Origin: 20CM-2-55-15 sp963738025
Lineage (GTDB): Bacteria; Acidobacteriota; Terriglobia; 20CM-2-55-15
Assembly (NCBI GenBank): GCA_963738025.1
Contig: CAVTWA010000067.1
Coordinates: 496,001-560,000 of the forward strand
DNA length: 64,000 nucleotides
Direction: 5' to 3'
In this document: positions 21,894-34,673 of the stretch, one piece after another
Numbering within the stretch: the first letter of the stretch is position 1
Layout of the letters: each line of letters starts with the position of its first letter
The notes under the pieces: generated by a model
The model's input: only the letters and a program-made list of their open reading frames with translations
The model's database searches: none
What the model was told of the DNA's origin: nothing
Position numbers and translations under genes: made by a program

Positions 21894-21918
21894 CCGCGGA
21901 AAGGAGGTGGTCCGGTAG

Positions 21919-21960
21919 ATGGAGATTTCCAGTACGGGCAGTGGAGGTACTAGCTCGTAG
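21919..21960 (+). other. Thirteen-codon microORF with perfect Shine-Dalgarno
   Basis: An ATG lies 8 bases after GGAGGTGG, in front of a frame reading MEISSTGSGGTSS and then TAG. The Shine-Dalgarno match is longer than that of any other gene in the window. The frame lies inside the structured RNA, whose stems use the same bases. It may be a leader peptide, or the purine-rich 5' end may be a structural or ribosome-contacting element and the frame a coincidence. No homologue is recognised. Confidence 0.3.
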
Positions 21961-22078
21961 GGGCGTGTCCCCGGGACCTGAAGGGGAATCGCCTAGCCAG
22001 CGTGGGGGATTTCGCGCAGACGCGCCGCCGACCTTTCGTCGGCCGGAAGCGCCCCTACGAAATCCAAGCTAGTCACCG

Positions 22079-22106
22079 GGAGAGGGCCGCGAAAGCGGCC
22101 CTCTCC
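22079..22106 (+). terminator. Hairpin ending the structured RNA
   Basis: A perfect 12-bp stem, GGAGAGGGCCGC with its complement around a GAAA tetraloop. It lacks a long U-tract (GCUUCAAG follows), so it is a stable RNA end or a weak intrinsic terminator rather than a textbook one. Confidence 0.6.
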
Positions 22107-22160
22107 GCTTCAAGGGCCGTGCCTCACCTCCCCCTTCGGGCCACTGTCTGCGCGGGCCAT

Positions 22161-22198
22161 GTCCCGGTGCCAGTCACCGCAACAGCTTCGTGACAGCC
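22161..22198 (+). repeat. REP-like intergenic repeat, copy 1
   Basis: A 38-base unit repeated at 22356-22393 with a single C/T difference. It contains the imperfect palindrome GGTGCCAGTCACC followed by GCAACAGCTT and GTGACAGCC. It lies in the non-coding stretch between the structured RNA and dcd, where I see no gene. The palindromic core resembles repetitive extragenic palindromes mobilised by REP-associated transposases, but no transposase is in the window. Confidence 0.6.
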
Positions 22199-22355
22199 GG
22201 GTGCCGGCCGGCCGCGCACCACCGGCCCGATCGGCCATCGTCCCCGAGAGCCGTGTCCGGTGTCAGACACACCGGCGCCCACCACCCGGGTCCGGGCCCT
22301 TCGGCCCGAGAAACGGCTCGGTTGTGGGGTTTCTCCGGCCGTCGCTTCGGGACGT

Positions 22356-22393
22356 GTCCCGGTGCCAGTCACCGCAACAGCTTTGTGACAGCC
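22356..22393 (+). repeat. REP-like intergenic repeat, copy 2
   Basis: Second copy of the 38-base unit, 195 bases from the first, same orientation, 37 of 38 bases identical. Related palindromes occur at 22253-22275 (CCGGTGTCAGACACACCGG) and in degenerate form at 22450-22494 (CGGTGTCGGGCACCGTGAC, then GTGACAGCTTTG). The whole 22,110-22,507 stretch is therefore a small repeat cluster. Confidence 0.6.
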
Positions 22394-22507
22394 TGCGTCT
22401 TCGTTCCGTGCCGCGGCCGCCCGGAACGGCCGGTGTCTGCGAGGGGCCTGTCGCGGTGTCGGGCACCGTGACGGGACCGTGACAGCTTTGCAACGAGCCG
22501 GCGGCGG

Positions 22508-23104
22508 CTACTCGACGGCTTGCGGGTCCGGAGACGGGGCTTCGGCGGCGAAGTTCTTCCAGTAGCGGCTCGGGGTGGGGCCCTTCTGGCCCTGGTACTT
22601 GGAGCCGATGGCGCCCGCGCCGTACGGATGCTCGGCGGGCTCGGTCAGCTCCATGAAGGAGAGCTGGCCGATCTTCATCCCGCGGTAGATCGTGATCGGC
22701 AGGTTGGCGACGTTCGAGAGCTCGAGCGTCACGTGGCCGTCCCAGCCCGGGTCGATGAAGCCCGCGGTCGAGTGGATCAGCAGGCCGAGGCGGCCGAGCG
22801 AGCTCTTGCCCTCGAGCCGCCCGACCAGGTCGTCGGGCAGCCGCACCCGCTCGAGCGTCGAACCGAGGACGAACTCGCCCGGGTGGAGGATGAACGGCTC
22901 GTCGCCGATCTCGACGAGCTCGGTCAAGTCCTCCTGCGGCCGCTTGACGTCGATGAAGGGGTAGAGGTTGTTGCGGAAGACGCGGAAGTAGCGGTCGACG
23001 CGCACGTCGACGCTCGAGGGCTGGAGCAGCAGCGGGTCGTACGGATCGAGCTCGATCCGGCCCTCCTCGAGCAGCCGCGCGATCGTCCGGTCGGAGAGAA
23101 CCAC
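22508..23104 (-). CDS. dcd: dCTP deaminase
   Basis: This intact 198-residue protein converts dCTP to dUTP, or directly to dUMP in bifunctional forms. It has LLQPSSVDVRVDRYFRVF, GKSSLGRLGLLIHSTAGFIDPGW, and HVTLELSNVANLPITIYRGMKIGQL. The glutamate in TLEL is the expected catalytic residue, and SKYQGQKGPTPSRYWKNF closes the nucleotide site. The GWDG/HVTLELSN arrangement fits the actinobacterial bifunctional dCTP deaminase/dUTPase, but I cannot decide this without alignment. It is divergent from gabT, with 103 bases between starts. Confidence 0.95.
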   Translation of the reverse strand: MVLSDRTIARLLEEGRIELDPYDPLLLQPSSVDVRVDRYFRVFRNNLYPFIDVKRPQEDLTELVEIGDEPFILHPGEFVLGSTLERVRLPDDLVGRLEGKSSLGRLGLLIHSTAGFIDPGWDGHVTLELSNVANLPITIYRGMKIGQLSFMELTEPAEHPYGAGAIGSKYQGQKGPTPSRYWKNFAAEAPSPDPQAVE

Positions 23105-23207
23105 GGCCCGATTCTGTCACGCACCCGGGCCGCGAGGGCGCCGGGAGGAGGCCCAGGGTCCGGGTCGTCCACCGGATTCCTTCACACCTCTCCGCTAGCC
23201 TTGAAGA

Positions 23208-24532
23208 GTGGCCGCCACGCGTTCCATCGTGCTCACGACCGAGATTCCGGGCCCGCGCTCGCGGGCGATCGGCGAGCGCATCGAGCGCTCGATCGCGCGG
23301 CCGCTCGACATCACCTTCCCGGTCGTCGCGCACTCCGCCCGCGGGGTCACGCTCACCGACGTCGACGGAAACACCTTCATCGACTTCGCCGGCGGCGTCG
23401 GCTGCCTGACCGTCGGCCACAGCCATCCCGAGGTCGTCGCGGCCGCGCAGGAGCAGCTCGACCGCTTCGCCCACACCGACTTCACGATCGTCGCCTACGA
23501 GTCGTACGTCGAGCTCGCCGAGCGGCTCACGGAACGGGCGCCGATCTCCGGGCCGGTGAAGGCCGCCTTCTTCAACGCCGGCACCGAGGCGGTCGAGAAC
23601 GCGGTCAAGTTCGCGCGCGCATACACCGGCGCGGCCGGCCGTGATCGCGTTCGAGGGCGGCTTCCACGGCCGGACGCTGCTCTCGCTCTCCCTCACCTCG
23701 AAGGTGCACCCGTACAAGGCCGGGCTCGGGCCCTTCGCGCCCGAGATCTACCGGGTGCCGTTCCCGAACGAGTACCGCGGCGTCTCGAGCGAGGCCGCGC
23801 TCGCGGCGCTGGAGCGCGCGTTCACGACCGTCGTCGCCGCGGAGACCGTCGCCGCGATCGTCCTCGAACCGGTTCAGGGCGAGGGAGGCTTCATCGTCGC
23901 GCCGCCCGAGTTCGTCGCCGGAGTCCGCGGCCTCTGCGACGATCACGGGATCGTGCTCGTCGTCGACGAGGTGCAGACCGGGTTCGGCCGCACCGGCCGC
24001 TTCTTCGCGATCGAGCATGCCGGCGTCGAGCCGGACCTGATCTGCGTCGCCAAGTCGATCGCGAGCGGGCTGCCGCTCTCCGGCGTCCTCGGCCGCGCCG
24101 AGATCATGGACGCCCCGGAGCGCGGCGGCGTCGGCGGGACCTACGTCGGCAATCCGGTCGCGCTGGCGGCGGGGCTCGCCGTGCTCGACGTGATCGACGA
24201 GGAGGGTCTGGTCGAGCGCGCCGCGCTCGTCGGCGAGACGATCCGCGCGCGGATGCTCGCCTGGCAGGAGCGCTGGCCGGCGGTCGGCGACGTCCGCGGT
24301 CTCGGCGCGATGCTCGCGATCGAGCTGGTCTCGGACCCCGCGACGCGCGGCGCCTTCGAAGGAGCTCGCGCAGGCGGTGAGCGCGGCCGCGCTCGAGCGG
24401 GGCCTGCTGCTGATCACCTGCGGCGTCAACGGCAACTGCATCCGTGTGCTCGTCCCGCTCGTGATCGCCGATCCCGAGCTCGACGAGGCCCTCGGCGTCT
24501 GGGAGGAGGCGCTCGAGGCCGTGCTCGGTTAG
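23208..24532 (+). CDS. gabT: 4-aminobutyrate aminotransferase (class III)
   Basis: This class III PLP aminotransferase transfers the amino group of GABA or a similar omega-amine to 2-oxoglutarate. Visible sites are FIDFAGGVGCLTVGHSHP, FFNAGTEAVENAVKFAR, AFEGGFHGRTLL, VVDEVQTGFGRTGRFF, the PLP lysine in ICVAKSIASGLPL, and GNPVALAAGLAVLD. The GCLTVGH and PLSGV segments are those of actinobacterial GabT. Frame changes lie near 23635 (extra G, restoring TGAPAVIAFEGG) and 24358. It starts at GTG 23208. No gabD or permease is beside it; a kinase gene follows after 24 bases. Confidence 0.9.
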
Positions 24533-24556
24533 AGGCGCCGTGCGCCCGGGAACAAT

Positions 24557-26024
24557 GTGGGATTGATGGTCGGCGAAGTCCTCGCGGACCGCTACGAGCT
24601 CGACGAGCTGGTCGGCGCCGGAGGCATGTCGAGCGTCTTCCGGGCGCACGACCGGGTGCTCGAGCGGACGGTGGCGCTCAAGCTCCTGCACCAGCGGCTG
24701 ACCGCCGAGGGCGAGTACGTCGAGCGGTTCCGCCGCGAGGCGCGCATGGTCGCCGGCCTCTCGCACCACAACATCGTCTCGGTGATCGACCGCGGCGAGC
24801 ACGACGGCCGGCCGTTCATCGTCTTCGAATACATCGCCGGCGAGAACCTGAAGCAGCTCGTCGAGCGGGACGGGCCGCTGCCGGTGGAGCAGGCGCTCGA
24901 GCTTGCGATCGGCGTCGCGCGCGGCCTCGCGTTCGCCCACGAGAAGGGCTTCGTGCACCGGGACGTGAAGCCGCAGAACGTGCTCGTCAACGGCAACGGC
25001 GAGGCGAAGGTGACCGACTTCGGGATCGCGCGCTCGCTGGCCGTGCCGCAGGGGGTGACGCTCACCGGGACGGTGCTCGGCACCTCCGACTACATCTCGC
25101 CCGAGCAGGCGCAGGGCCGTCAGGTCGACGAGCTCACGGACGTCTACTCGCTCGGGGTGGTGGTCTACGAGCTGCTGACGGGCGAGCCGCCCTTCACCGG
25201 CGACAACTTCGTCGCGATCGCGATGCAGCACATCAACGACCCGGTCCCGCCCGCGAGCCTCCGCCGCCCCGAGGTCCCGGCCCGGGTCGACCGCGCGATC
25301 GAGAAGGCGCTCGCGAAGGAGCCGGCCGACCGGTTCGCGTCGATGGGCGAGTTCGCGCGCGAGCTCGAGTCGTGCCTCGAAGAGGTGCGGCTCGGCGCGG
25401 ACGCCTCGGCGACGGGCGTCATGCCGGCGCTGCCCCCGCAGCGCGGCGCCAAGCGCGCGACCCGCGGCCGCCGCAAGGGCCGCCGCCTGCTCTGGCTCGT
25501 CCTGCTCGCCGCGGTCGTCGCTGGCGGCCGCCGCGATCGGCTACGCCGTGTGGCACGCCGACAACGGAAGCTCGGGCGGCAACGGCCCCACGACCGGCGG
25601 CACCGGCTCGGCGCCGATCGCCCTGGTCGGCTCGGGCTCGTACGATCCGGACGGCGACGGGCAGGAGCATCCCGAGCTCGCGAGCCGGGCGACGGACGAC
25701 AACCCGGCGACCTACTGGGAGACCGAGAACTACCGCAGCTCGCTCAGCAGCCTCGGCAAGGCGGGCGTCGGGCTCGTGCTGGACGCCAGGAAGACGGTGT
25801 CGCCCCGAGTGATGACGGTGACGTCGGACACGCCGGGCTTCACGGCGCGGATCGAGGCGGGCGACAGCCCGACCGGGCCGTTCCACGACGTGTCGGCCCT
25901 CCGCACCGTCGGCACGAGCACCGACTTCGAGCTCGACGGCGCACGAGCGAGGTACTACGTCGTCTGGATCACCAACCTCGGCTCGTCGTCCCAGGTGCAC
26001 GTGAACGAGGTCGAGGCCCGCTGA
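24557..26024 (+). CDS. Ser/Thr protein kinase with extracellular discoidin-like domain
   Basis: Residues 12-270 are a Hanks-type kinase: VGAGGMSSVFRAHD loop, VALKLL lysine, FVHRDVKPQNVLV catalytic loop, VTDFGIARS and GTSDYISPEQAQG. A basic juxtamembrane stretch (KRATRGRRKGRR) and one helix (LLWLVLLAAVVAG) follow. After a frame change near 25525 comes an outside domain of about 150 residues, with NPATYWETENY, GLVLDARKTVSPRVMTVTSD and YYVVWITNLG, resembling F5/8 type C (discoidin) domains. That domain could sense sugar or cell-wall ligands. The start is GTG 24557 or ATG 24566. It is convergent with ddl. Confidence 0.85.
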
Positions 26025-26037
26025 CGGGCGGCGTCAG
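26021..26037. terminator. Bidirectional hairpin between convergent genes
   Basis: CTGACG-GGCGG-CGTCAG forms a perfect 6-bp hairpin that overlaps the stop codons of the kinase gene (plus) and ddl (minus). It is short and has no U-tract on either side, so termination is plausible but unproven. Confidence 0.4.
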
Positions 26038-27061
26038 TAGCGCAGGCGTGAGCGGCGCTCGTGGCGCTCGAGCGCCAGGTCGAGCAGCCGCTCGAGCAGC
26101 GCGGGGTACGCGATGCCCGACTCCTCGAACAGCCGCGCGTAGACGCTCGTCCGGGTGAACCCCGGGATCGTGTTCAGCTCGTTGACGAGCACCTCGCCGT
26201 CGCTGCGGACGAACAGGTCGACGCGGGCCATTCCCTCGCACTCGGTCGCGACGAACGCCCGCACGGCGAGCTCCTGGGCGCGCGAGACCTGCTCCGGCGT
26301 GATCCGCGCCGGGACGAGCAGCTCCATCTCGCCCTGCTCGTACTTGGCCTCGTAGTCGTACCACTCGTTCCGCGTCACCACGATCTCCCCCGGCAGCGAC
26401 GCGGCGGGCCGCCGGTTGCCGAGCACGCCGACCTCGACCTCGATCCCGTCGACGAACTCCTCGACCAGGATCTTCTCGTCGTGGGCGAAGGCGAGCTCGG
26501 CCGCGGCGGCGAGCTCGGCCTCGTCGTGGGCCTTGGTGATGCCGACCGAGGAACCGAGCCGGGCCGGCTTGACGAACACCGGAAAGCCGTACGGGCTGTC
26601 GACGCGCTCGCCGGCGCGGAAGGTGACGTTGCGGGTGACGGGCAGCCCGTGGTCGCGGAGGACGGCCTTGAAGAGGTCCTTGTCCATCGCGAGGGCCGAG
26701 GCCGCCACGCCGGCCCCGACGTACGGGACGCCGGCGAGGTCGAGCAGGCCCTGCACCGTCCCGTCCTCGCCGAAGGGGCCGTGCAGGAGCGGGAAGACGA
26801 CGTCGACGCCGGCGAGGGCGGCCGCGACGGCGCCTCCGGGCAGCCGCCCTGCGAGCTCCGTCCCCGCGTCCGCTGCCGCCCCTGCAGGCAGGGACGGCTG
26901 CGGCGCAGCGGCCAGCGTCCACGCGCCCGACTTCGCGAGCTCGATCGTCACCACCTCCAGCCCGAGCCCCTGCAGGGCACCGACGACGCTCTCGGCCGAC
27001 GCCAGCGAGATCTCGTGCTCGCTCGAGCGGCCGCCCGCGAGGACGGCGATCCGGCGCGGGG

Positions 27062-27065
<4 letters not shown>
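26034..27065 (-). CDS. ddl: D-alanine--D-alanine ligase
   Basis: This intact 343-residue ATP-grasp enzyme joins two D-alanines for peptidoglycan precursors. Landmarks are AGGRSSEHEISLASA at the N-terminus, FPLLHGPFGEDGTVQGLL, FVKPARLGSSVGITKA, and ARVDLFVRSDGEVLVNELNTIPGFT with the metal-binding residues. A GTG start overlaps the stop of the upstream PASTA kinase gene in a GTGA, so ligase synthesis is probably coupled to the kinase. That placement joins cytoplasmic precursor supply to the cell-wall signalling operon. Confidence 0.96.
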
Positions 27066-29267
<2,202 letters not shown>

Positions 29268-29284
29268 GGCTCCGCCCGGCTCGC

Positions 29285-30805
<1,521 letters not shown>

Positions 30806-30809
<4 letters not shown>

Positions 30810-32108
30810 ACGCTCGAGTTCGCCCGGTGGGAGACGAGCAGCAGGCCGGCGAGGAGGAGGAAGTTGGCGACCACCGACGAGCCGCCGTAGGAGACGAACG
30901 GCAGCGTGATCCCGGTCAGCGGGATCAGCCGGAGGATGCCCCCCACGATCAGGAACGTCTGCAGCGCGAAGCCGAAGGTGAGCCCCGCGGCGAGGAGCTT
31001 GGAGAAGCCGTCGTCGACCCGGAGCGCGATCTTCATCCCGCGGGCGACGAACAGCATGAAGACGAGCAGGAGCGCCGAGACGCCGACCAGCCCGAGCTCC
31101 TGCGCAAGGGCGGAGTAGATGAAGTCGGTGTTGACGTACGGGATCAGCGGCGTGCCGTTCGTCGAGGTGAAGGTCCCCTTGCCGAGGCCCGTGCCGCCGA
31201 AGCCGCCGTTCGAGATCGAGTAGAGCGAGCGGACGATCTGGTAGCCCTGGCACTCCTGCCGCAGCGTGTAGGTGCCGTTCAGCGGGCAGAAGACCTTGTG
31301 GCTCGTCCACGGCTGGAGCCAGACCGTGATCCGCTCGTGGACGTGGCCGATCTCGCGGTCGGCGAGGAAGCCGCCGGCGATGAAGAGCCCCAGCCCGACC
31401 GTGACGTAGGTGAGGCGCGCGGTCGCGATGTAGAGCATCGCGATGAAGATCCCGAAGTAGAGGAGCGCCGAGCCGAGATCGTTGGTCTCGACCAGGACGA
31501 GCATCGCCGCGCCCCAGATCACGAGCAGCGGGCCGAGATCCTTCAGGCGCCCCTGGGCGAGCACCTCCCGCTTCTCGCGCAGGTAGGCGGCGAGGAAGAC
31601 GATCAGCGCGATCTTCGCGAGCTCGCCGGGCTGGAACTGGAACGAGCCGACGTGCACCCAGAGCCGAGCGCCGTTGACCGTCGTCCCGATCACGGGCAGG
31701 CGGGGCAGGAAGAGCAGCACGATCGCCCCGATTCCGAACAGATACTTGTACGACTCGAGCACGCGATAGTCGAAGCGGAGCCGGAACAACGCGGCGCCGA
31801 AGAGAGCGACGGCGATCACGATCCAGAGGCCCTGGTGGAAGGCGTCGGTCGGATCGAGCCGGTAGATCTCGGTCAGCCCGACGGCGGTGAGGAACCCCGC
31901 CATCGGCAGGAGGTAGGGATCGGCGTTCGGGACGGTGATGCGGGCGATCACGTGCGCGACGAGGTAGAGGGCGAGGAAGAAGGCGGCGTAGCCCAGCGAG
32001 CCCCAGGAGACGACCGCCTGGCGGGCGATGTAGACGCTCGCGAAGCCGACGCCCGGTGAGCGCCCCGACGGCGAGCAGATAGGCGAGCTCCCGGTTCCTG
32101 GCGGTCAT
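30806..32108 (-). CDS. rodA: SEDS-family peptidoglycan glycosyltransferase RodA/FtsW
   Basis: The protein polymerises glycan strands from lipid II. It has about ten helices and the SEDS signature: NGARLWVHVGSFQFQPGELAKIA near the first third, the YQIVRSLYSISNGGFGG loop, and PLTGITLPFVSYGGSSVVANF at the C-terminus. The aspartate of the ETNDLGSALLYFG segment is the expected catalytic region. The N-terminal 20 residues (MTARNRELAYLLAVGALTG) are in another frame, separated by a one-base change near 32055. Operon position between pstP and pbpA matches actinobacterial rodA. Confidence 0.93.
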
Positions 32109-33263
32109 CGCGTCAGCCCCTTGGTCATGAGCAGGACGATCAGCGCGACCAGGACCACGATCACCACGAGCGCAAGCAGGCGGCGCGAGGCGCTCGCGCG
32201 CGGCGGTTCGTCCGCGGCGGGCTCGACGGCGGGCGGGCTCGACGGCGGCAGGCGGCGGGAGCGGCACGACGGTGGGCTCGGGCGGCTGCGGCTCCGGCAG
32301 CCTGGTCGGGGGCCGGCCGGGCGGCGGCGCCTCCCCGGCGGCGGCCGCGGCGGCCTCGCCCCGGAGCGCCGCGCGGATCTCCTCCGGTGACAGGACCATG
32401 GTCTGGCTCTCGGGGGGCGCCGCGGCCGTGACGGCGGCTGCGGCCGGCGGCGCGACGTTGTCCTCCGGGTGCAGCGTGTCCTGCTCGTCCTCGTCCGGCT
32501 CGGGCACGACGGCCGCGGCCTCGACCGTCCGGTCGAGCTCGTCGTCGCCGCCGACGGCGAAGAGGACGGTGGTGATGTTGTCCTCGCCGCCGCGATCGTT
32601 CGCCGCCTTGATCAGGGCCCGCGCGGCGGCCGCCAGATTGTCCCGGTTGCGGTCGAGGATCCCCGCGACCGTATCGACGTCGACCATCGAGGTGAGGCCG
32701 TCGGAGCAGAGGAGGAAGATGTCGCCCGGCCGGGCCTGGAAGGAGAACGCGTCGACGTCGACGCTCGGGTCGGTGCCGAGCGCGCGGGTGATCACGGACC
32801 GCTGGGGATGCACCTCGGCCTCCTCCGGCGAGAGCTCGCCCCGGCGCACGAGCTCGGCGACGAGCGAGTGGTCGTCGGTCAGCTGCTCGAGGGTGCCGTC
32901 GCGGAGCACGTACGCCCGCGAGTCGCCGACATGGCCGATCACGACCATGCCGCCGTCCTCGACCCGGGCGACGGTCATCGTCGTCCCCATGCCGGAGGCG
33001 GTCGCATCCTCGTGCGCGCGTTCGTAGACGCGGAGGTTCGCGGTCTGGATCAGCTCGACGACGTGCGCGGCGCCGCCGGCACCGGAGCCGCGGGCGTCCT
33101 CGAGCAGCGTGTTGGCGGCGATCGCCGAGGCGACTTCCCCGGCCTGCGCGCCGCCCATGCCGTCGGCGACCGCGAAGAGCGGCGGCTCGCTGACGAACGC
33201 GTCCTCGTTGTGCCGGCGCTTCCGGCCCGTGTTCGTGTCGGCGAAGCTCGCGACCAGCCTCAT
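32105..33263 (-). CDS. pstP: PP2C-type Ser/Thr phosphatase PstP
   Basis: The catalytic PPM domain (residues 1-240) has RKRRHNEDAF, the metal-binding VADGMGGAQAGE, IGHVGDSRAYVLRDG, LLCSDGLTSMV and DRGGEDNITTVLF. It reverses phosphorylation by the nearby kinases. An Ala/Pro-rich linker of about 90 residues leads, after a frame change near 32235, to a C-terminal helix (VVIVVLVALIVLLMTKG). The TGA overlaps the rodA ATG. It begins at ATG 33263, overlapping the fhaB stop by four bases. Confidence 0.94.
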
Positions 33264-33745
33264 CGCTCGAACCTCAGGTCGGTCTCGCCGATGCGGACGA
33301 GGTCGCCGGGCGCGAGGCGCCGGTCGCGCGTCAGCCGCACGCCGTTCACGTAGGTGCCGTTCGTCGAGCCGATGTCCTCGACGTAGATGCCGTCGCGGCG
33401 CGGCTCGAACCGGGCGTGGCGGGCAGAGGCGTAGTCGTCGCCCGCGACGGCGAGGTCGTTGTCGCCGCCCCGCCCGACGGTCAGGGCGTTGGTGTCGATC
33501 GTGTAGACGTCGCCCGGGGCGAGCACCTTGCTCGTGACGACGACGAGCCGGCCGAGCTCGCGCGCGACCGGTTGGGCGAGCAGCGCCGACGCCTGCTGCG
33601 GCGAGAGGATCATCGACTCCTGCGGCAGGCGGAGGTCGCGGGCGGCGGAGCGCACGATTCGCCAGATGAAGAGGTAGAGGAGGACAAGAAAGGCAATCTT
33701 GAGGACAAGGAGTGCGGTCTCGACCTGAACCGAAGCCAGCGGCAA
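33260..33745 (-). CDS. fhaB: FHA-domain protein FhaB
   Basis: This intact 161-residue protein has an N-terminal membrane helix (VLKIAFLVLLYLFIWRIV), a linker and a C-terminal FHA domain (LTVGRGGDNDLAV, then SARHARF and IGSTNGTYVNG) that binds phosphothreonine. The actinobacterial homologue (FhaB/FipA) links the kinase to cell-division and cell-wall proteins. It lies between fhaA and pstP in the expected order, with stop and start overlapping pstP. Confidence 0.93.
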   Translation of the reverse strand: MPLASVQVETALLVLKIAFLVLLYLFIWRIVRSAARDLRLPQESMILSPQQASALLAQPVARELGRLVVVTSKVLAPGDVYTIDTNALTVGRGGDNDLAVAGDDYASARHARFEPRRDGIYVEDIGSTNGTYVNGVRLTRDRRLAPGDLVRIGETDLRFER

Positions 33746-33747
33746 GG

Positions 33748-34554
33748 CTAGGGGAGCCTCCGAGCGAAGACGATCTCCGTCGACCCGATCGTGAACCGGG
33801 TCCCGTCCTCGAGCGTGAGCTCCTTCACGCGTTTGCCGTTGACTTCGATGCCGTTCGTCGAGTCGAGGTCGACGAGCGTGAAGACGGGCTCCCCCTCGAC
33901 GTCCTCCCGGCGCACCTCCGCGTGGCGCCGGGAGACGTTCGGGTCGGAGACCTGGATGTCGCAGTCCTTCGAGCGGCCGAGGACGACGGCGCGCTTCTTG
34001 AGCTCGTGGCTCGTCTCGCCGACCGTCAGCGTCGCCACGGGCTCCGGCGGCGAGGGCGCGACCACCGCCGCCTCCGTCTCGGCACCGCCCGGGCCGTTCG
34101 CGGCCTCGGCGTGCCGGTAGATCATCGTCGCGCCGGGAGCCGGCTGAGGCAGCGGCGCGTCGGCGGGCGGCCGTTCGGCGCGCTCGCCGCGGACGAGGCG
34201 CGTCGCGATCCCGAAGACGCCGACCTCGAGGTCGTCGTCGGTGTCGAGCTTGACGTGCGGCTCGGTCAGGAGCACGTATCGCTCGCGGCGTGCGTGCTCG
34301 GCGAGGTAGTCCTGGAGCTCCTCCCGCAGCTGCTCCTCGTAGTCCGCGAACTGGGCACGGTCCGCCGACGAGAGGTAGATCGTGTACTCGTTCGGCACGT
34401 AGACGCGCGAGACCGAGACGCTGCGGTGGTCGTCCATCTCCTTGACGAGCTTGCGGGCGAGCTCGACCGGCTGGACGTTGGCCCGGAAGGCGCGGCCGAA
34501 CACCCCCTCGAACAGGGACTCGAGCTTCGACTCGATGCTCCGGAGGACGCTCAC
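33748..34554 (-). CDS. fhaA: FHA-domain protein FhaA (DUF3662 plus FHA)
   Basis: This intact 268-residue cytoplasmic protein has an N-terminal DUF3662 domain (FEGVFGRAFRANVQPVELAR) and a C-terminal FHA domain with VLGRSKDCDIQV, VSRRHAEVR and DLDSTNGIEVNG. The homologue binds phosphorylated partners such as a MurJ-like protein and PknB. The linker between domains is short here (about residues 125-165), where other FhaA proteins have long Pro/Gln-rich linkers. First gene of the fhaA-fhaB-pstP-rodA-pbpA-pknB-ddl operon. The 119-base gap to the divergent methylase gene should hold the promoter. Confidence 0.94.
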   Translation of the reverse strand: MSVLRSIESKLESLFEGVFGRAFRANVQPVELARKLVKEMDDHRSVSVSRVYVPNEYTIYLSSADRAQFADYEEQLREELQDYLAEHARRERYVLLTEPHVKLDTDDDLEVGVFGIATRLVRGERAERPPADAPLPQPAPGATMIYRHAEAANGPGGAETEAAVVAPSPPEPVATLTVGETSHELKKRAVVLGRSKDCDIQVSDPNVSRRHAEVRREDVEGEPVFTLVDLDSTNGIEVNGKRVKELTLEDGTRFTIGSTEIVFARRLP

Positions 34555-34673
34555 GGCCGGGCGGGAAGGGGAGGCGGAAAATGGCGCATAGGACGGGTTG
34601 GTACCCCGGGAATCCAGTCTAGAGGCTGGATCTGCCGCCGTCCCCGGCCCGGGGTACGCTCGGCGGCGGTGGC

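Larger units (their letters stand above)
21894..22110 (+). ncRNA. Strongly structured RNA candidate
   Basis: No protein gene fits here, but base pairing is extensive. A 10-bp perfect stem pairs 21956-21965 (CGTAGGGGCG) with 22050-22059. A 7-bp stem outside it pairs 21949-21955 with 22067-22073. Hairpins lie at 21967-21977, 22013-22024 (CGCG-CAGA-CGCG) and 22027-22043 (GCCGAC/GTCGGC). GGATTT at 22007-22012, inside the long stem, can pair with AAATCC at 22060-22065, outside it, forming a pseudoknot. A 12-bp GAAA hairpin closes the element. The 5' end carries a full anti-Shine-Dalgarno complement (AAAGGAGGTGG). It could be a trans-acting RNA, a 3' UTR element or a known class such as the raiA motif. 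I could not match it to a family. Confidence 0.65.

Noticed and set aside
21960..22110. tmRNA, RNase P RNA, SRP RNA or cobalamin/TPP riboswitch
   Set aside because: None of the conserved cores of those RNAs (tag reading frame and tRNA-like ends, RNase P signatures, SRP Alu/S domain, B12 or THI box) is visible.
22130..22482. Short frames in the repeat cluster, such as a 107-residue plus-strand frame
   Set aside because: They start inside the palindromic repeats, lack a ribosome site and show no conserved domain; composition is that of the repeats.
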